In this document: piece after piece, positions 34,666 through 43,609 of the stretch | Position numbering within the stretch: position 1 is the stretch's first letter | Layout of the letters: each line of letters opens with the position of its first letter | Source of the DNA: Bacteroidetes bacterium CG18_big_fil_WC_8_21_14_2_50_41_14 | GTDB taxonomy: Bacteria > Bacteroidota > Bacteroidia > Bacteroidales > F082 | Direction of reading: 5' to 3' | DNA length: 49,341 nucleotides | Assembly (NCBI GenBank): GCA_002771745.1 | Contig: PCUL01000006.1 | Span: 2,851 to 52,191 of the forward strand | The notes under the pieces: model-generated | Database searches by the model: none | The model's input: the letters and a program-made list of their open reading frames with translations, nothing else | Told to the model about the DNA's origin: nothing | Program-made: the position numbers and the translations under genes

Positions 34666-35088
34666 TTAACGTATGATTTTGATGTCTTTAACATCTTCAA
34701 TCTTAACGGTACCTCCTTTGTTTCCCCACGCATTAAGCACGTAATTTATTACATCTACAGCGTCCTGATGAGTTTCAACCTGAAATGGCATGGGCAGGTT
34801 GTAAACAGCCCCATTGACTGTAATTTCTTTGTGCGACCCGTTCAACACTTGTAGAACGGCCCTTTTTTTATCGGCCATTAAATAATCGGAACCCTTTAAC
34901 GGAGGAAAGGCGCTGGGAATTCCCATACCATTCAACTGGTGACAGGCGACGCATTTGGCCTTATAAATAGCTGCTCCTTTTGGATACTTTGTATCTGCAG
35001 GATCATCGTCAGGTGTATTGGCGGCAAAATTGTTTCCACTGAAAGCCATCATGGCACACAGCAGCATCGATGTGGTAATTATTTTCAT
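34666..35088 (-). CDS. Small periplasmic c-type cytochrome
   Basis: The 140-residue protein has a signal peptide (cleavage near NFAAN, residue 24) and one class I cytochrome c domain. The haem site is CVACH (C46, C49, H50) and the axial Met is likely M100 in LPMPF. It probably carries electrons in the periplasm, perhaps between alternative complex III and the oxidases encoded on both sides, but the sequence does not show its partner. It has its own TAnnTTTG element (35115-35122) and a terminator after it, so it can be expressed apart from the cbb3 genes. Confidence 0.9.
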   Translation of the reverse strand: MKIITTSMLLCAMMAFSGNNFAANTPDDDPADTKYPKGAAIYKAKCVACHQLNGMGIPSAFPPLKGSDYLMADKKRAVLQVLNGSHKEITVNGAVYNLPMPFQVETHQDAVDVINYVLNAWGNKGGTVKIEDVKDIKIIR

Positions 35089-35114
35089 TTTAATTCATTA
35101 AAGGTTTGAAGCGG

Positions 35115-35122
35115 CAAAGGTA
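35115..35122 (-). promoter_or_regulatory. Candidate -7 element for the cytochrome c gene
   Basis: The minus strand reads TACCTTTG (TAnnTTTG), 26 bp before the start codon at 35088. Confidence 0.45.
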
Positions 35123-35190
35123 ATAAAAGGATTAATTTAGATCTGTTCCAGCTAATTAAAACGCGAAATAATTTTCCCGCTCAGTTCAGG

Positions 35191-35946
35191 TCATCCCCCG
35201 CAACAACCCATCTTTAGCGTGTTTTTTTTCTCAGTAGCAGGGGGCATCATTTTCTCGTGGGGAACCAACATTTTGGTGGGTGGGCTAATAAAGGGTATCC
35301 CTAAGGAAAGTCCGCGCAATACGAAAAGTATCCCTAAAATCACAATAAATATGGGCAAGACTTTGCCGAATCGTTTGCGTAGGTTCCGGCCAATGACGTT
35401 TCCAAGGAGTGGAATGGTGGCCATAATCGGGATGGTGCCCAGACCAAAAATCACCATGTAAATGATTCCAAAAAATGGTTCGTTGGTATTGATGGCCCCG
35501 GCAACAGCCACATACACCAGTCCGCAAGGCAGCAACCCGTTCAGAAGTCCGATTAAAAACAGGGAAGGCAAAGAACTGATGGCAAATAGTTGTCTGAATT
35601 TACCAATGAGTTTTCCCGCATAACCAAAAAATAGCTGCTCAATTTTTATTTTACCTTTGAAAAGTGCAGGAAAAACCACTGATACAATCATGATGACACC
35701 AATACCAATGGACGCCCACTGTTGCAAACCGGCCATCTCAATTCCATGTCCCAGTAGTCCAAAGATGGCTCCCAGAATACCATAGGTTAGTATTCTACCC
35801 AGATTGTAGGTTAAACTTCCGAGTATTTTGTAGCCAAAGTTTCGTTTTCCGAGAGGCAGGGCCACAGCGATAGGGCCGCACATCCCTATACAGTGCAAAC
35901 TACCAACAAGCCCTGTTAATAAAGCCATTAAATACAGTTCTTCCAT
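35191..35946 (-). CDS. Sulfite exporter TauE/SafE family protein linked to cbb3 assembly
   Basis: The 251-residue membrane protein has about six to seven spans and begins with the motif LVGSLHCIGMCGP (H18, C19, C23), characteristic of the branch of TauE/SafE-like proteins found in cbb3 oxidase operons. That branch is thought to take part in metal (copper) movement or cytochrome assembly; its substrate here is unproven. The C-terminus ends in KMGCCGG, adding two cysteines that could bind a metal. Its ATG overlaps the ccoH stop by one base, so it is co-translated with ccoG-ccoH. Confidence 0.85.
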   Translation of the reverse strand: MEELYLMALLTGLVGSLHCIGMCGPIAVALPLGKRNFGYKILGSLTYNLGRILTYGILGAIFGLLGHGIEMAGLQQWASIGIGVIMIVSVVFPALFKGKIKIEQLFFGYAGKLIGKFRQLFAISSLPSLFLIGLLNGLLPCGLVYVAVAGAINTNEPFFGIIYMVIFGLGTIPIMATIPLLGNVIGRNLRKRFGKVLPIFIVILGILFVLRGLSLGIPFISPPTKMLVPHEKMMPPATEKKNTLKMGCCGG

Positions 35947-36386
35947 TACTTAATGTATATTGGTTTTTCAACGTAGAACTTTTTACCCTGAAAGCTCCAT
36001 TGCGATTTTAACAAGTATTTACCTTTCGAAAATTGCTGAATTGGGAGATGCATTTGGTTGCTGTCGGTCTGACTAAAGTAATAAACACGATCCATTTTGT
36101 TGTTAGATGGCCTGAAGAAAACTAAGGTTCCGGTATCAACAACCAATCCGGGGAAATAAACCACCAGTTCTGTCTCATTTTGGGAAACTGAAAACGTAGC
36201 ATTTTCCAACCTGGCATTAGCCATTTCATCAATACGTGTTTGATATTGAATTCCCTTAGGATAATAATCTTTTTCAACCAGGATGATGTCATTCCTGAAA
36301 GTCATGTAAACTAAAATGATAAGAAATGACATAAAAGCGATGATCCACAAAGCCAGTTTGGTTCCCCAGTTCCATTTTGTTTTCAT
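35946..36386 (-). CDS. ccoH: CcoH/FixH-type cbb3 oxidase assembly protein
   Basis: The 146-residue protein has one N-terminal membrane span (about residues 9-30, LALWIIAFMSFLIILVYM) and the FixH signature 'EKDYYPKGIQYQTRIDEMANA'. A beta-rich periplasmic domain follows. In other bacteria CcoH stabilises the oxidase during assembly. The gene is between ccoG (9 bp gap) and the TauE/SafE gene (1-bp overlap). Confidence 0.92.
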   Translation of the reverse strand: MKTKWNWGTKLALWIIAFMSFLIILVYMTFRNDIILVEKDYYPKGIQYQTRIDEMANARLENATFSVSQNETELVVYFPGLVVDTGTLVFFRPSNNKMDRVYYFSQTDSNQMHLPIQQFSKGKYLLKSQWSFQGKKFYVEKPIYIK

Positions 36387-36395
36387 ATTTTTATT

Positions 36396-37802
36396 TTAAT
36401 CAAGTGAAGAGGGTCCGACAAAGGAAGACTCCTGGGTTTCTATTAATACGCCTTCCGAATACAGACCAATCTGAAACGTTGTTTGCGAGGAGCGAAGTGC
36501 CTGTGTCGGAAGAATAACCAAGAAGGTTCCCTTTCCCATTTTGCCTTTCTCCACGGCACTGTGATCGCCAATATATTGGATTCGTCCGGGAAGCGATTCT
36601 ATTTTAAAAACCACATCGATGGTCGCGTTGGTTTTATTTACCAGATCGAAGGTGTAAATATTGCTTAGGCTATCTGAACCATAATTTTGGTACATGCTTC
36701 CACTTGCCCTCAGAATGGTGACTTCGAAATTACCCCTGAACATAAACAGAGAGGCCAAAAAGATCAAAAGCAGGGTAAGCACGGCAGAGTAAGCAATGGA
36801 ACGTGTATTGAAAATGGAGTGTTTACCTGTACTGATACCTACTTCCGAATCGTATCGGATAAGTCCTTTTGGTTTGTTGATTTTTGACATGATGGCATCG
36901 CACGCATCCATGCAGGCTGTGCAATTAACACATTCCATCTGAGTTCCATTTCTGATGTCGATACCTGTTGGACAGACCACCACGCAACTGTTACAATCGA
37001 CACAATCCCCCATATCGGCCTTCGTTTGTAGTTTTAACGGACCTCTGGGTTCTCCACGTTTATAATCGTAGGCTACCAGAATGGTTTTTTTATCGACCAG
37101 CACGCTTTGTAGCCGACCATAAGGACAGGCTATGGTGCAAACTTGTTCGCGGAAAAAGGCAAAAATAAAATAGAATGCCCCGGCAAATGCGAACAATCCG
37201 GCCAAACCGCCCCAATGATTAACGGGGTCATTAAGCAGAAAATGTTTCACCTGGTCGAAACCAATTAGATAGGAGAGAAAGGTAATGGCCGTTATAAAAG
37301 AGATGATATAAAAAACAGCATGTTTGAGCGATTTTCTCCACAATTTGTCAAAGTTCATCGGGCCTTTGTCGCGCCGGCGTTGAGCGGCCCGGTCTCCTTC
37401 GATCAGATACTCAATTTGCCTGAAAAGGAACTCCATAAAGATGGTCTGAGGACAAACCCATCCGCAAAAAATACGGCCAAAAATTACCGTGAACAAGGTG
37501 ACAAAAACAATGAGGGTGATAAACGAAATTAAAATCAGGTGAAAATCCTGAGGCCAGAAAGTAATACCAAAGATGATAAATTTTCTTTGCAGGAAATCAA
37601 AAAGCATGATGGGATCGCCATGAATTTTAATAAACGGACCTGTGTAAAAGACGAGCATGAGGAAAACGGCTACCCACCGTCTATAGTTAAACAGCCTACC
37701 TTTAATTTTTTTGGAATATACCCATGCACGTTTCCCGCTGGCATCAACGGTGGTTAGCTTGTCACGAAAGTTCTCTGGAGAAACAGGTGTTTTTATTGTC
37801 AT
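36396..37802 (-). CDS. ccoG: Cytochrome c oxidase accessory protein CcoG (FixG)
   Basis: CcoG is a membrane ferredoxin that reduces copper for insertion into the cbb3 oxidase. The 468-residue protein has N-terminal spans, the motifs CGWVCP (113-118) and CTIACPYG (222-229), and a di-cluster ferredoxin region with C267, C270, C273, C277 and C291, C294, C297, C301. An Ig-like periplasmic domain forms the C-terminus. The gene starts its own transcript (candidate -7 at 37834-37841) after the ccoP terminator, followed by ccoH and the TauE/SafE gene. Confidence 0.96.
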   Translation of the reverse strand: MTIKTPVSPENFRDKLTTVDASGKRAWVYSKKIKGRLFNYRRWVAVFLMLVFYTGPFIKIHGDPIMLFDFLQRKFIIFGITFWPQDFHLILISFITLIVFVTLFTVIFGRIFCGWVCPQTIFMEFLFRQIEYLIEGDRAAQRRRDKGPMNFDKLWRKSLKHAVFYIISFITAITFLSYLIGFDQVKHFLLNDPVNHWGGLAGLFAFAGAFYFIFAFFREQVCTIACPYGRLQSVLVDKKTILVAYDYKRGEPRGPLKLQTKADMGDCVDCNSCVVVCPTGIDIRNGTQMECVNCTACMDACDAIMSKINKPKGLIRYDSEVGISTGKHSIFNTRSIAYSAVLTLLLIFLASLFMFRGNFEVTILRASGSMYQNYGSDSLSNIYTFDLVNKTNATIDVVFKIESLPGRIQYIGDHSAVEKGKMGKGTFLVILPTQALRSSQTTFQIGLYSEGVLIETQESSFVGPSSLD

Positions 37803-37833
37803 TTTTTATTTCATTCGTCACTTTTCCGAAGAG

Positions 37834-37841
37834 CAAAGTTA
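37834..37841 (-). promoter_or_regulatory. Candidate -7 element for ccoG-ccoH
   Basis: The minus strand reads TAACTTTG (TAnnTTTG) 31 bp before the ccoG start. It overlaps the end of TTGAT-TAAT-GTTAA, an imperfect match to an FNR-type site. Confidence 0.45.
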
Positions 37842-37851
37842 ACATTAATCA

Positions 37852-37883
37852 AAGCAAAAGAAGCCGAAAAAACATGCGGCTTC
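37852..37883 (-). terminator. Terminator after ccoP
   Basis: The minus strand has GAAGCCG/CGGCTTC (7 bp, T-rich loop) followed by TTTTGCTTT, 24 bp after the ccoP stop. It separates ccoS-NO-Q-P from ccoG. Confidence 0.65.
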
Positions 37884-37907
37884 CTGTATTTTAGAATAAT
37901 AATTTGA

Positions 37908-38507
37908 TTAATAAGCCGCACCTTGTGGTTCCTTTGGAATGGCCGGTGTTGTACCTTGTAAATCAACCAGGATATAACTGATTACTTCCAGACGGGCCCG
38001 CTCCGAAAGCTGGCTTTTGTATGGAATCATACCCTTTTCAATAACACCATCGGCCACCACCTGGTATAATTTCTCTACCGAGTTGCCGTGAATCCAGTAG
38101 TTATCTGTCATGTTAGGACCTACCAGTCCACCCCCATCCAAAAGATGACAGACGGAACAAATTTTTGTCCAGGTTTCTTTTCCACTGGCCAGTGAAGCGG
38201 GATCATTTAGAATTTTAACTTCAAAAGTGGCGCTGTTTTTCATCGGTAGCGCATCTTTGGCTGTAGCCATTGCGAATTCATATTCCCGGTTTTGTATCAG
38301 ATCGTCGGAGTGGAAAATCCACAGTCGGATTAAATAAACGATGGCAAAGGCTATACAAATGTAAAAGAGCCATTTCCACCAGGGGGGCAAATCGTTGTCA
38401 AGTTCCCTGATACCGTCATAATCATGGTCTTTTATCAACCTTTGGTTGGTCAGGGTATCTCTTTCATAATCTTCGTTATGGTCGTTTTTTATGTGATTTG
38501 TTGCCAT
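37908..38507 (-). CDS. ccoP: cbb3 oxidase subunit III (CcoP), single-haem form
   Basis: CcoP passes electrons from soluble or membrane cytochromes to CcoO. The 199-residue protein has the FixP_N opening (DGIRELDNDLPPWWKWLFY), one membrane span (about 45-63) and one cytochrome c domain with CSVCH (C117, C120, H121) and likely ligand M160. The classical proteobacterial CcoP has two haem c sites and about 300 residues; only one is present here. The gene is 19 bp after the ccoQ stop and ends before a terminator. Confidence 0.93.
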   Translation of the reverse strand: MATNHIKNDHNEDYERDTLTNQRLIKDHDYDGIRELDNDLPPWWKWLFYICIAFAIVYLIRLWIFHSDDLIQNREYEFAMATAKDALPMKNSATFEVKILNDPASLASGKETWTKICSVCHLLDGGGLVGPNMTDNYWIHGNSVEKLYQVVADGVIEKGMIPYKSQLSERARLEVISYILVDLQGTTPAIPKEPQGAAY

Positions 38508-38526
38508 AGTTACTAGGTGTAAATTG

Positions 38527-38724
38527 TTAGTTTGAATGAGGTTTTGAAGGGAGATCGTTATCCTGATCCAGGGGCAACCGGCTCATTTCCTCAATTTCTG
38601 ATTCATTTGTCCTTAACGTTAGCCAAGTGACCAGAATAAAAAAGATAAAAAATAAGAGCATCGAAATAATGGGGTAAATTTCTATTCCGGCAATGTTTTC
38701 AAGAATATTGATAACGATCTTCAT
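38527..38724 (-). CDS. ccoQ: CcoQ/FixQ-like small subunit
   Basis: This 65-residue protein has one membrane span (about residues 18-37, IISMLLFFIFFILVTWL) and an acidic, hydrophilic tail. Small proteins of this form between ccoO and ccoP are CcoQ, which stabilises the oxidase. Sequence conservation in the family is low, so the call rests on size, topology and the site between fused ccoNO (25 bp gap) and ccoP. Confidence 0.8.
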   Translation of the reverse strand: MKIVINILENIAGIEIYPIISMLLFFIFFILVTWLTLRTNESEIEEMSRLPLDQDNDLPSKPHSN

Positions 38725-38749
38725 ACCTTCTTCAAATAACGGTTTTTAA

Positions 38750-40870
38750 TTATTTATTTTTATATACATCGGTTCCAAGGCGTTGCAGATAGGCAATCAA
38801 GGCAATAATCTCCTTGTTTTTATCCACCTGTATACCGTTGACTTGTAAATCTGCGACAATTTGTTCGGCCTGGGCATTCAAATCGGCAACAGCCTGGTCG
38901 GCATATCCGTTACCATAAGGTACTCCCAGTTTGATCATGGCATTGATTTTTGCCACTGTATGGCTCAAATCAACTTCATTTTCTATTAACCAAGGGTAGG
39001 CCGGCATGATGGATCCGGGGCTCACCTTCTGGGGATTCTGCATGTGATTGAAATGCCACGAATTGGGTTTGTAGTTGGGCAGAGTATTTACCCCTTCACG
39101 TGATAAATCGGGTCCGGTGCGTTTTGAACCAAAAAGGAATGGATGGTCATACACCGTTTCACCAGCTTTGGTGTACTCTCCATAACGTTCAGTCTCACTT
39201 CTGAATGGCCTGATCATCTGTGAATGACAAAGATAGCATCCTTCTCTGATATAAATATCCCGACCTTCTAGTTCTAACGGCGTGTATGGTTTTACTGCCG
39301 AGATGGTGGGTACATTTTCTTTCACCAGGTACATCGGAACAATTTCTAACAATCCACCGATAAGGATTACCACCAGCGCGGCGAGGGTGAATTGTAACGG
39401 ACGTCCTTCCAGTCGGCGATGGAACCCTTCTTTGGCCTTTGGGGTTTCTTTGGCAGGAGCTGAAGCTTGTTCAAAACGGACAAAACTCCCTGCCTGAGCA
39501 GTTTTAACAACGTTGTAAACGAACATCAGGGCTCCGATGATATAGAGTGATCCTCCAAATGCCCTCAGATAATACATGGGAAGTATTTGTGTAACGGTCT
39601 CAAGGAAGTTGGGATAGGCCAGGAATCCTTCGGCTGTAAACTGCTTCCACATTAAGGCTTGCGTAAATCCGGCGAAATACAATGGAATGGAGAAAAACAG
39701 CATGCCCAGTGTGGCTATCCAAAAGTGTACGTTCGCCAGTTTGGTGGACCAAAGTTTGGTATTAAACAATCGGGGAACCAGCCAGTAAATCATACCGAAA
39801 TTCATCATCGAATTCCATCCCAATGTTCCAATGTGCACATGGGCAATGGTCCAGTCGGTAAAATGACTCATGGCATTCACAGTCTTTAGCGAAAGCATGG
39901 GACCTTCAAAGGTGGCCATACCATAGGCTGTTACTGCAACGACAAACATCTTTAAAACAGGATCTTCGCGTACTTTATCCCAGGCTCCGCGTAAGGTTAA
40001 TAATCCGTTGATCATACCACCCCAGGAAGGTGCTATCAACATAACAGAAAATACAACACCCAATGCTTGTGCCCAATCGGGAAGTGCGCTATATAATAAA
40101 TGGTGTGGACCAGCCCAGATATAGAGAAATATCAGGGCCCAAAAATGGATGATCGACAATTTGTATGAATAAATAGGTCGATTGGCGGCTTTTGGTATAA
40201 AATAATACATCATACCCAAAATAGGCGTGGTTAAAAAGAATGCCACGGCATTGTGTCCATACCACCATTGTACCAAAGCATCCTGAATACCAGCGTAAAT
40301 AGGATAACTGTGGGTGAATGACGTGGGTATAACCAGGTTGTTGGTGATATATAAAACCGCGATAGTTACCCAGGTAGCCAAATAGAACCAAATCGAAACA
40401 TAAATGTGTTTAACCCGGCGTTTTACCAGTGTCATAATCATGTTGAGCCCGAATACAACCCAAATCAACACCACGAGTACATCAATTGGCCAGATTAATT
40501 CCGCATACTCTTTCGACTGTGTAAATCCAAAAGGAAGTGTAAGAGCCGCCAGAACGATAATTAATTGCCAACCCCAAAAATGAATTCCTCCAAGTAATTT
40601 ACTGTACATGGGGGTTTTAAGTAACCGGGGCATGGAGTAATAAACTGCCGTAAAGATGCCGTTGCCAACAAAGGCAAAAATAACCGCGTTGGTATGCAAT
40701 GGCCTGATGCGGCTATATACCAACCAGGACAGGTTCCCGCTCATTTGCGGGAAAATCAGCTCAAGTGCGGCGATAAGCCCTACCAACATGCCTACAACGC
40801 CCCAAATAACGGTGGCCCATAGAAACAGGTTGCTAAACTTGTTGTCATAAGTAAATTTTTGTAGCTCCAT
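38750..40870 (-). CDS. ccoNO: Fused cbb3 oxidase subunits I and II (CcoN-CcoO)
   Basis: This 706-residue protein joins the catalytic CcoN and the haem c subunit CcoO. In CcoN, haem b ligands are H59 and H346, haem b3 is likely bound by H344, and CuB by H206, H256 and H257. A charged linker (about 460-490, with APAKETPKAKEG) leads to one membrane span and the CcoO domain. The latter has CYLCH (545-549) and axial M622 in GSIMPAYPWL. Fusion of these two is common in Bacteroidota. cbb3 oxidases have high oxygen affinity and reduce O2 with electrons from c-type cytochromes. It follows ccoS by 9 bp. Confidence 0.96.
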   Translation of the reverse strand: MELQKFTYDNKFSNLFLWATVIWGVVGMLVGLIAALELIFPQMSGNLSWLVYSRIRPLHTNAVIFAFVGNGIFTAVYYSMPRLLKTPMYSKLLGGIHFWGWQLIIVLAALTLPFGFTQSKEYAELIWPIDVLVVLIWVVFGLNMIMTLVKRRVKHIYVSIWFYLATWVTIAVLYITNNLVIPTSFTHSYPIYAGIQDALVQWWYGHNAVAFFLTTPILGMMYYFIPKAANRPIYSYKLSIIHFWALIFLYIWAGPHHLLYSALPDWAQALGVVFSVMLIAPSWGGMINGLLTLRGAWDKVREDPVLKMFVVAVTAYGMATFEGPMLSLKTVNAMSHFTDWTIAHVHIGTLGWNSMMNFGMIYWLVPRLFNTKLWSTKLANVHFWIATLGMLFFSIPLYFAGFTQALMWKQFTAEGFLAYPNFLETVTQILPMYYLRAFGGSLYIIGALMFVYNVVKTAQAGSFVRFEQASAPAKETPKAKEGFHRRLEGRPLQFTLAALVVILIGGLLEIVPMYLVKENVPTISAVKPYTPLELEGRDIYIREGCYLCHSQMIRPFRSETERYGEYTKAGETVYDHPFLFGSKRTGPDLSREGVNTLPNYKPNSWHFNHMQNPQKVSPGSIMPAYPWLIENEVDLSHTVAKINAMIKLGVPYGNGYADQAVADLNAQAEQIVADLQVNGIQVDKNKEIIALIAYLQRLGTDVYKNK

Positions 40871-40879
40871 AAGCTTAAA

Positions 40880-41107
40880 CTAATTAGTTAAAAAATGATT
40901 CTGATCTATTTTATTTTCCTCTGTTTTTTCTTCATCAGAAGTAACGACACTGGCTGAATCCTTTTTTTTTGATTCGTCAAATAATATCCTGACGGAAGGA
41001 GAATACATGTCATCGTACTGGCCATTTCGAACTGCCCAGATAAAACCCAGCAAAAAGCCACCTGCAACGATAATTCCAATAACGGCTAAAAGGATAATGA
41101 CGGTCAT
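40880..41107 (-). CDS. ccoS: cbb3 oxidase assembly protein CcoS
   Basis: The 75-residue protein has one membrane span (about residues 4-27) and the family signature 'GFIWAVRNGQYDDMYSPSVRILFD', then an acidic/Lys tail. CcoS is needed to insert haem b and CuB into CcoN. It is the first gene of the ccoS-ccoNO-ccoQ-ccoP transcript and has a TAnnTTTG element 34 bp upstream. Confidence 0.94.
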   Translation of the reverse strand: MTVIILLAVIGIIVAGGFLLGFIWAVRNGQYDDMYSPSVRILFDESKKKDSASVVTSDEEKTEENKIDQNHFLTN

Positions 41108-41141
41108 TTAAGTATTCCAGTTCCCAATTACATTTACGTAT

Positions 41142-41149
41142 CAAAATTA
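41142..41149 (-). promoter_or_regulatory. Candidate -7 element for ccoS-ccoNO-ccoQ-ccoP
   Basis: The minus strand reads TAATTTTG (TAnnTTTG) 34 bp before the ccoS start, in the 123-bp gap after ccoI. No good -33 is visible at the usual distance. Confidence 0.45.
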
Positions 41150-41230
41150 GAAAATTTACGTCTCTTTTACACGGGTTTTGTAATTTAAATAGAATTTAAA
41201 TAACATCTAAATGTAATGATAAACAGCGTG

Positions 41231-43609
41231 TTAAAGTTTGTACCGTTTGGCCATGAGGCGAATTGAGAAGGTGGCGAAGGTTACAACAGTCACCGAACTG
41301 ATGGGCATGAGGATGGCTGCGATGATCGGAGAGAGCAAACCTTGTACCGCGAAAAAGAGTCCGACGAGGTTATATAGAAACGAGATTATAAAGCTTAAAA
41401 TCACTATCCGAATGGCCAGTTTTGAAAATCCAAAGAAGGAGGGAAGCCGTTCAAATTGTTTCGATTCGACGATCCCGTCACAAGCTGGCGAAAAGCTGTA
41501 AATGTCATCGGCTATGGTCAAACCCACGCTACTTTCCATTAAAGCTCCTGCATCATTCAATCCATCTCCAACCATGAGTACTTTTTTTCCGGTACTTTTT
41601 AATTGTTTGATAAACGACATTTTATCCTGGGGGCTTTGGTTAAACCGGAGGTATTCGTCGTTGCCAAATAACGGCCCCAGGTTGTTTTTCTCACTGTCGT
41701 TGTCGCCTGAAAGTAAATACAATGCATGGCTTTTTGAAAGTTCCCGGATGACGGCCTCTAATCCGGGGCGATAGGAATTTGCGATGCTAAAATACCCTGC
41801 AACATGATGATTAATAAAACAATATACGTTGCTGGTGTTGGGTGCGTCATCTACCTTTCCTGTGATAAACTTTTTCGAACCCAGGTTGATTCTCGTTCCA
41901 TTTACAATACCTGAAATGCCCATGGATGGAATTTCCTGATAGTCGCTTATTTCAAAGCGTTGATCACCCGCGATGCTTTCCTTAATGCACGTGCTTAATG
42001 GGTGGCTGGAATGGGATGCCAGAAATTTGATTTTCAATAAGTCTTCACCGCTTAGGTTATTCCCAACAAACCGGATGTCCATACTTTTGTTCAGGGTAAT
42101 TGTGCCCGTTTTATCAAAGACGATGGTGTTAATTTTACTCAGGTTTTCGATTACCTCTGTATTTTTAATATAAAATCCGGCTCTGCCAAAAACACGCATG
42201 GTACTACCAAAAGTAAATGGAACGGTGAGGGCCAACGCGCAGGGACAAGCGATAATTAAAACGGATGTAAACGCATACAAGGCCAGGGATGGATTATAAA
42301 AAAGCCAGTAAATACCAGCTGTAACACCGATGGCCAGAATAATGATTGTAAAGTATTCACTTACTTTGTTTATGATACTACCCAAAGAGCTGTCGGGTTT
42401 GCCGAACCCTTTGTCCTGGTTCCAAAGCTGGGTAAGGTAGCTTTGTTCTACCTGATGAATTACCTCCAACTCAATGGAGCTGCCCGACTGACGTCCTCCC
42501 GCGTAAATCATCTCGCCGATTTTTTTTGGAACAGGAATCGATTCGCCAGTTACAAATGAATAATCGATTTTTGCAACTCCTGAGAGAAGGGTGGCATCGG
42601 CCGGTATCAATTCCTGGTTTCGAATGAGAATACGGTGTCCTTTTTCTAGTTTGTTTAAAGGAATACTCTGCTCGCCGGAACCTGAAACCAGGGTAACGGC
42701 AACCGGAAAGTAACTTTTATAATCCCGTTCAAACGATAATGCCTGATATGTTTTGCTCTGGTACCATTTACCAATCAACAGAAAAAATACCAGTCCGATA
42801 AGCGAATCCATGTAACCTATACCTTGTAGGGTGGCAATTTCGTAAGTGCTTTGTATAAAGAGGGTGAAAATGCCCAAAGTGATGGGGAGATCAATGTTGA
42901 TTATTTTATGCTTCAGACCTTTAAAAGCGGATAAATAATAGTCGTTCGCACTGTAAAACATTACCGGCAATGCCAATATAAAGCTCATCACTCCAAAGAA
43001 ACCGGTAAATAAACTTCCCAATTGATCGCCTCCGGGGAGATACTCAGGGAATTTGTATAACATCACATTCATGAAACTAAATCCGGCAATACCTATTTTA
43101 ATCAGCAGTGTACGATTGCTGTGGGTTTCTTTTTTGTCGAGTTTGGCAAGGTTAATTTCGGGAACGTAATGGATGGAAGCAAGTAATTCGACCAATTGTC
43201 GCAAGGTAATTTCTCCGTTGTTAAAGGTGATGCTGACCGTTTTTGCAGGGAAATTCACTAAGGATTGGTTAACACCTGAATGGAGTGTGTGCAGGTTTTC
43301 GAGGAGCCAGATACACGAAGCGCAATGAATGGTTGGGATATACAAGTTCACCACGCAAATGCCACTATCAGAAAATGTGAGTAGTTTTTCCGCGATTTCT
43401 TCATTGTCAAGAAACGCAAATTTTTGGTTGTTGACGGTTTTTTCTAACTTAATGCCTGCCATGGGCTGGATTTCGTAATATTTTTCCAGCTGACTTTTAT
43501 TAAGTATCTGATAAACAGTGCTACATCCATGGCAACAGAATGCCTTTTCGTTCCAGAGAACAGGCTGACTGCCGCAATCTTCGCCGCAATGAATGCAGGG
43601 TGTGCCCAT
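41231..43609 (-). CDS. ccoI: Copper-translocating P-type ATPase for cbb3 assembly (CcoI/FixI)
   Basis: CcoI exports copper from the cytoplasm for loading into the cbb3 oxidase. The 792-residue protein starts with a Cys-rich metal-binding module (C5, C8, C12, C25, C26, C29) and an HMA domain with C96 and C99 (HCASC). The actuator has TGES (354-357). The membrane copper site is CPC (455-457), phosphorylation occurs at D499 in DKTGT, and the HP site lies in SSHPLST. It has about eight membrane spans. Its ATG shares one base with the stop of the DUF3365 gene, so the two are translationally coupled. Confidence 0.96.
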   Translation of the reverse strand: MGTPCIHCGEDCGSQPVLWNEKAFCCHGCSTVYQILNKSQLEKYYEIQPMAGIKLEKTVNNQKFAFLDNEEIAEKLLTFSDSGICVVNLYIPTIHCASCIWLLENLHTLHSGVNQSLVNFPAKTVSITFNNGEITLRQLVELLASIHYVPEINLAKLDKKETHSNRTLLIKIGIAGFSFMNVMLYKFPEYLPGGDQLGSLFTGFFGVMSFILALPVMFYSANDYYLSAFKGLKHKIINIDLPITLGIFTLFIQSTYEIATLQGIGYMDSLIGLVFFLLIGKWYQSKTYQALSFERDYKSYFPVAVTLVSGSGEQSIPLNKLEKGHRILIRNQELIPADATLLSGVAKIDYSFVTGESIPVPKKIGEMIYAGGRQSGSSIELEVIHQVEQSYLTQLWNQDKGFGKPDSSLGSIINKVSEYFTIIILAIGVTAGIYWLFYNPSLALYAFTSVLIIACPCALALTVPFTFGSTMRVFGRAGFYIKNTEVIENLSKINTIVFDKTGTITLNKSMDIRFVGNNLSGEDLLKIKFLASHSSHPLSTCIKESIAGDQRFEISDYQEIPSMGISGIVNGTRINLGSKKFITGKVDDAPNTSNVYCFINHHVAGYFSIANSYRPGLEAVIRELSKSHALYLLSGDNDSEKNNLGPLFGNDEYLRFNQSPQDKMSFIKQLKSTGKKVLMVGDGLNDAGALMESSVGLTIADDIYSFSPACDGIVESKQFERLPSFFGFSKLAIRIVILSFIISFLYNLVGLFFAVQGLLSPIIAAILMPISSVTVVTFATFSIRLMAKRYKL

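Noticed and set aside
34593-34733. Longer start for the DUF4920 lipoprotein
   Set aside because: The extension runs through a terminator hairpin and into the cytochrome c gene, and the lipoprotein signal begins at 34592.
37842-37855. FNR box upstream of ccoG (TTGAT-TAAT-GTTAA)
   Set aside because: The right half matches the consensus poorly, so I mention it only with the promoter and do not list it as a site.
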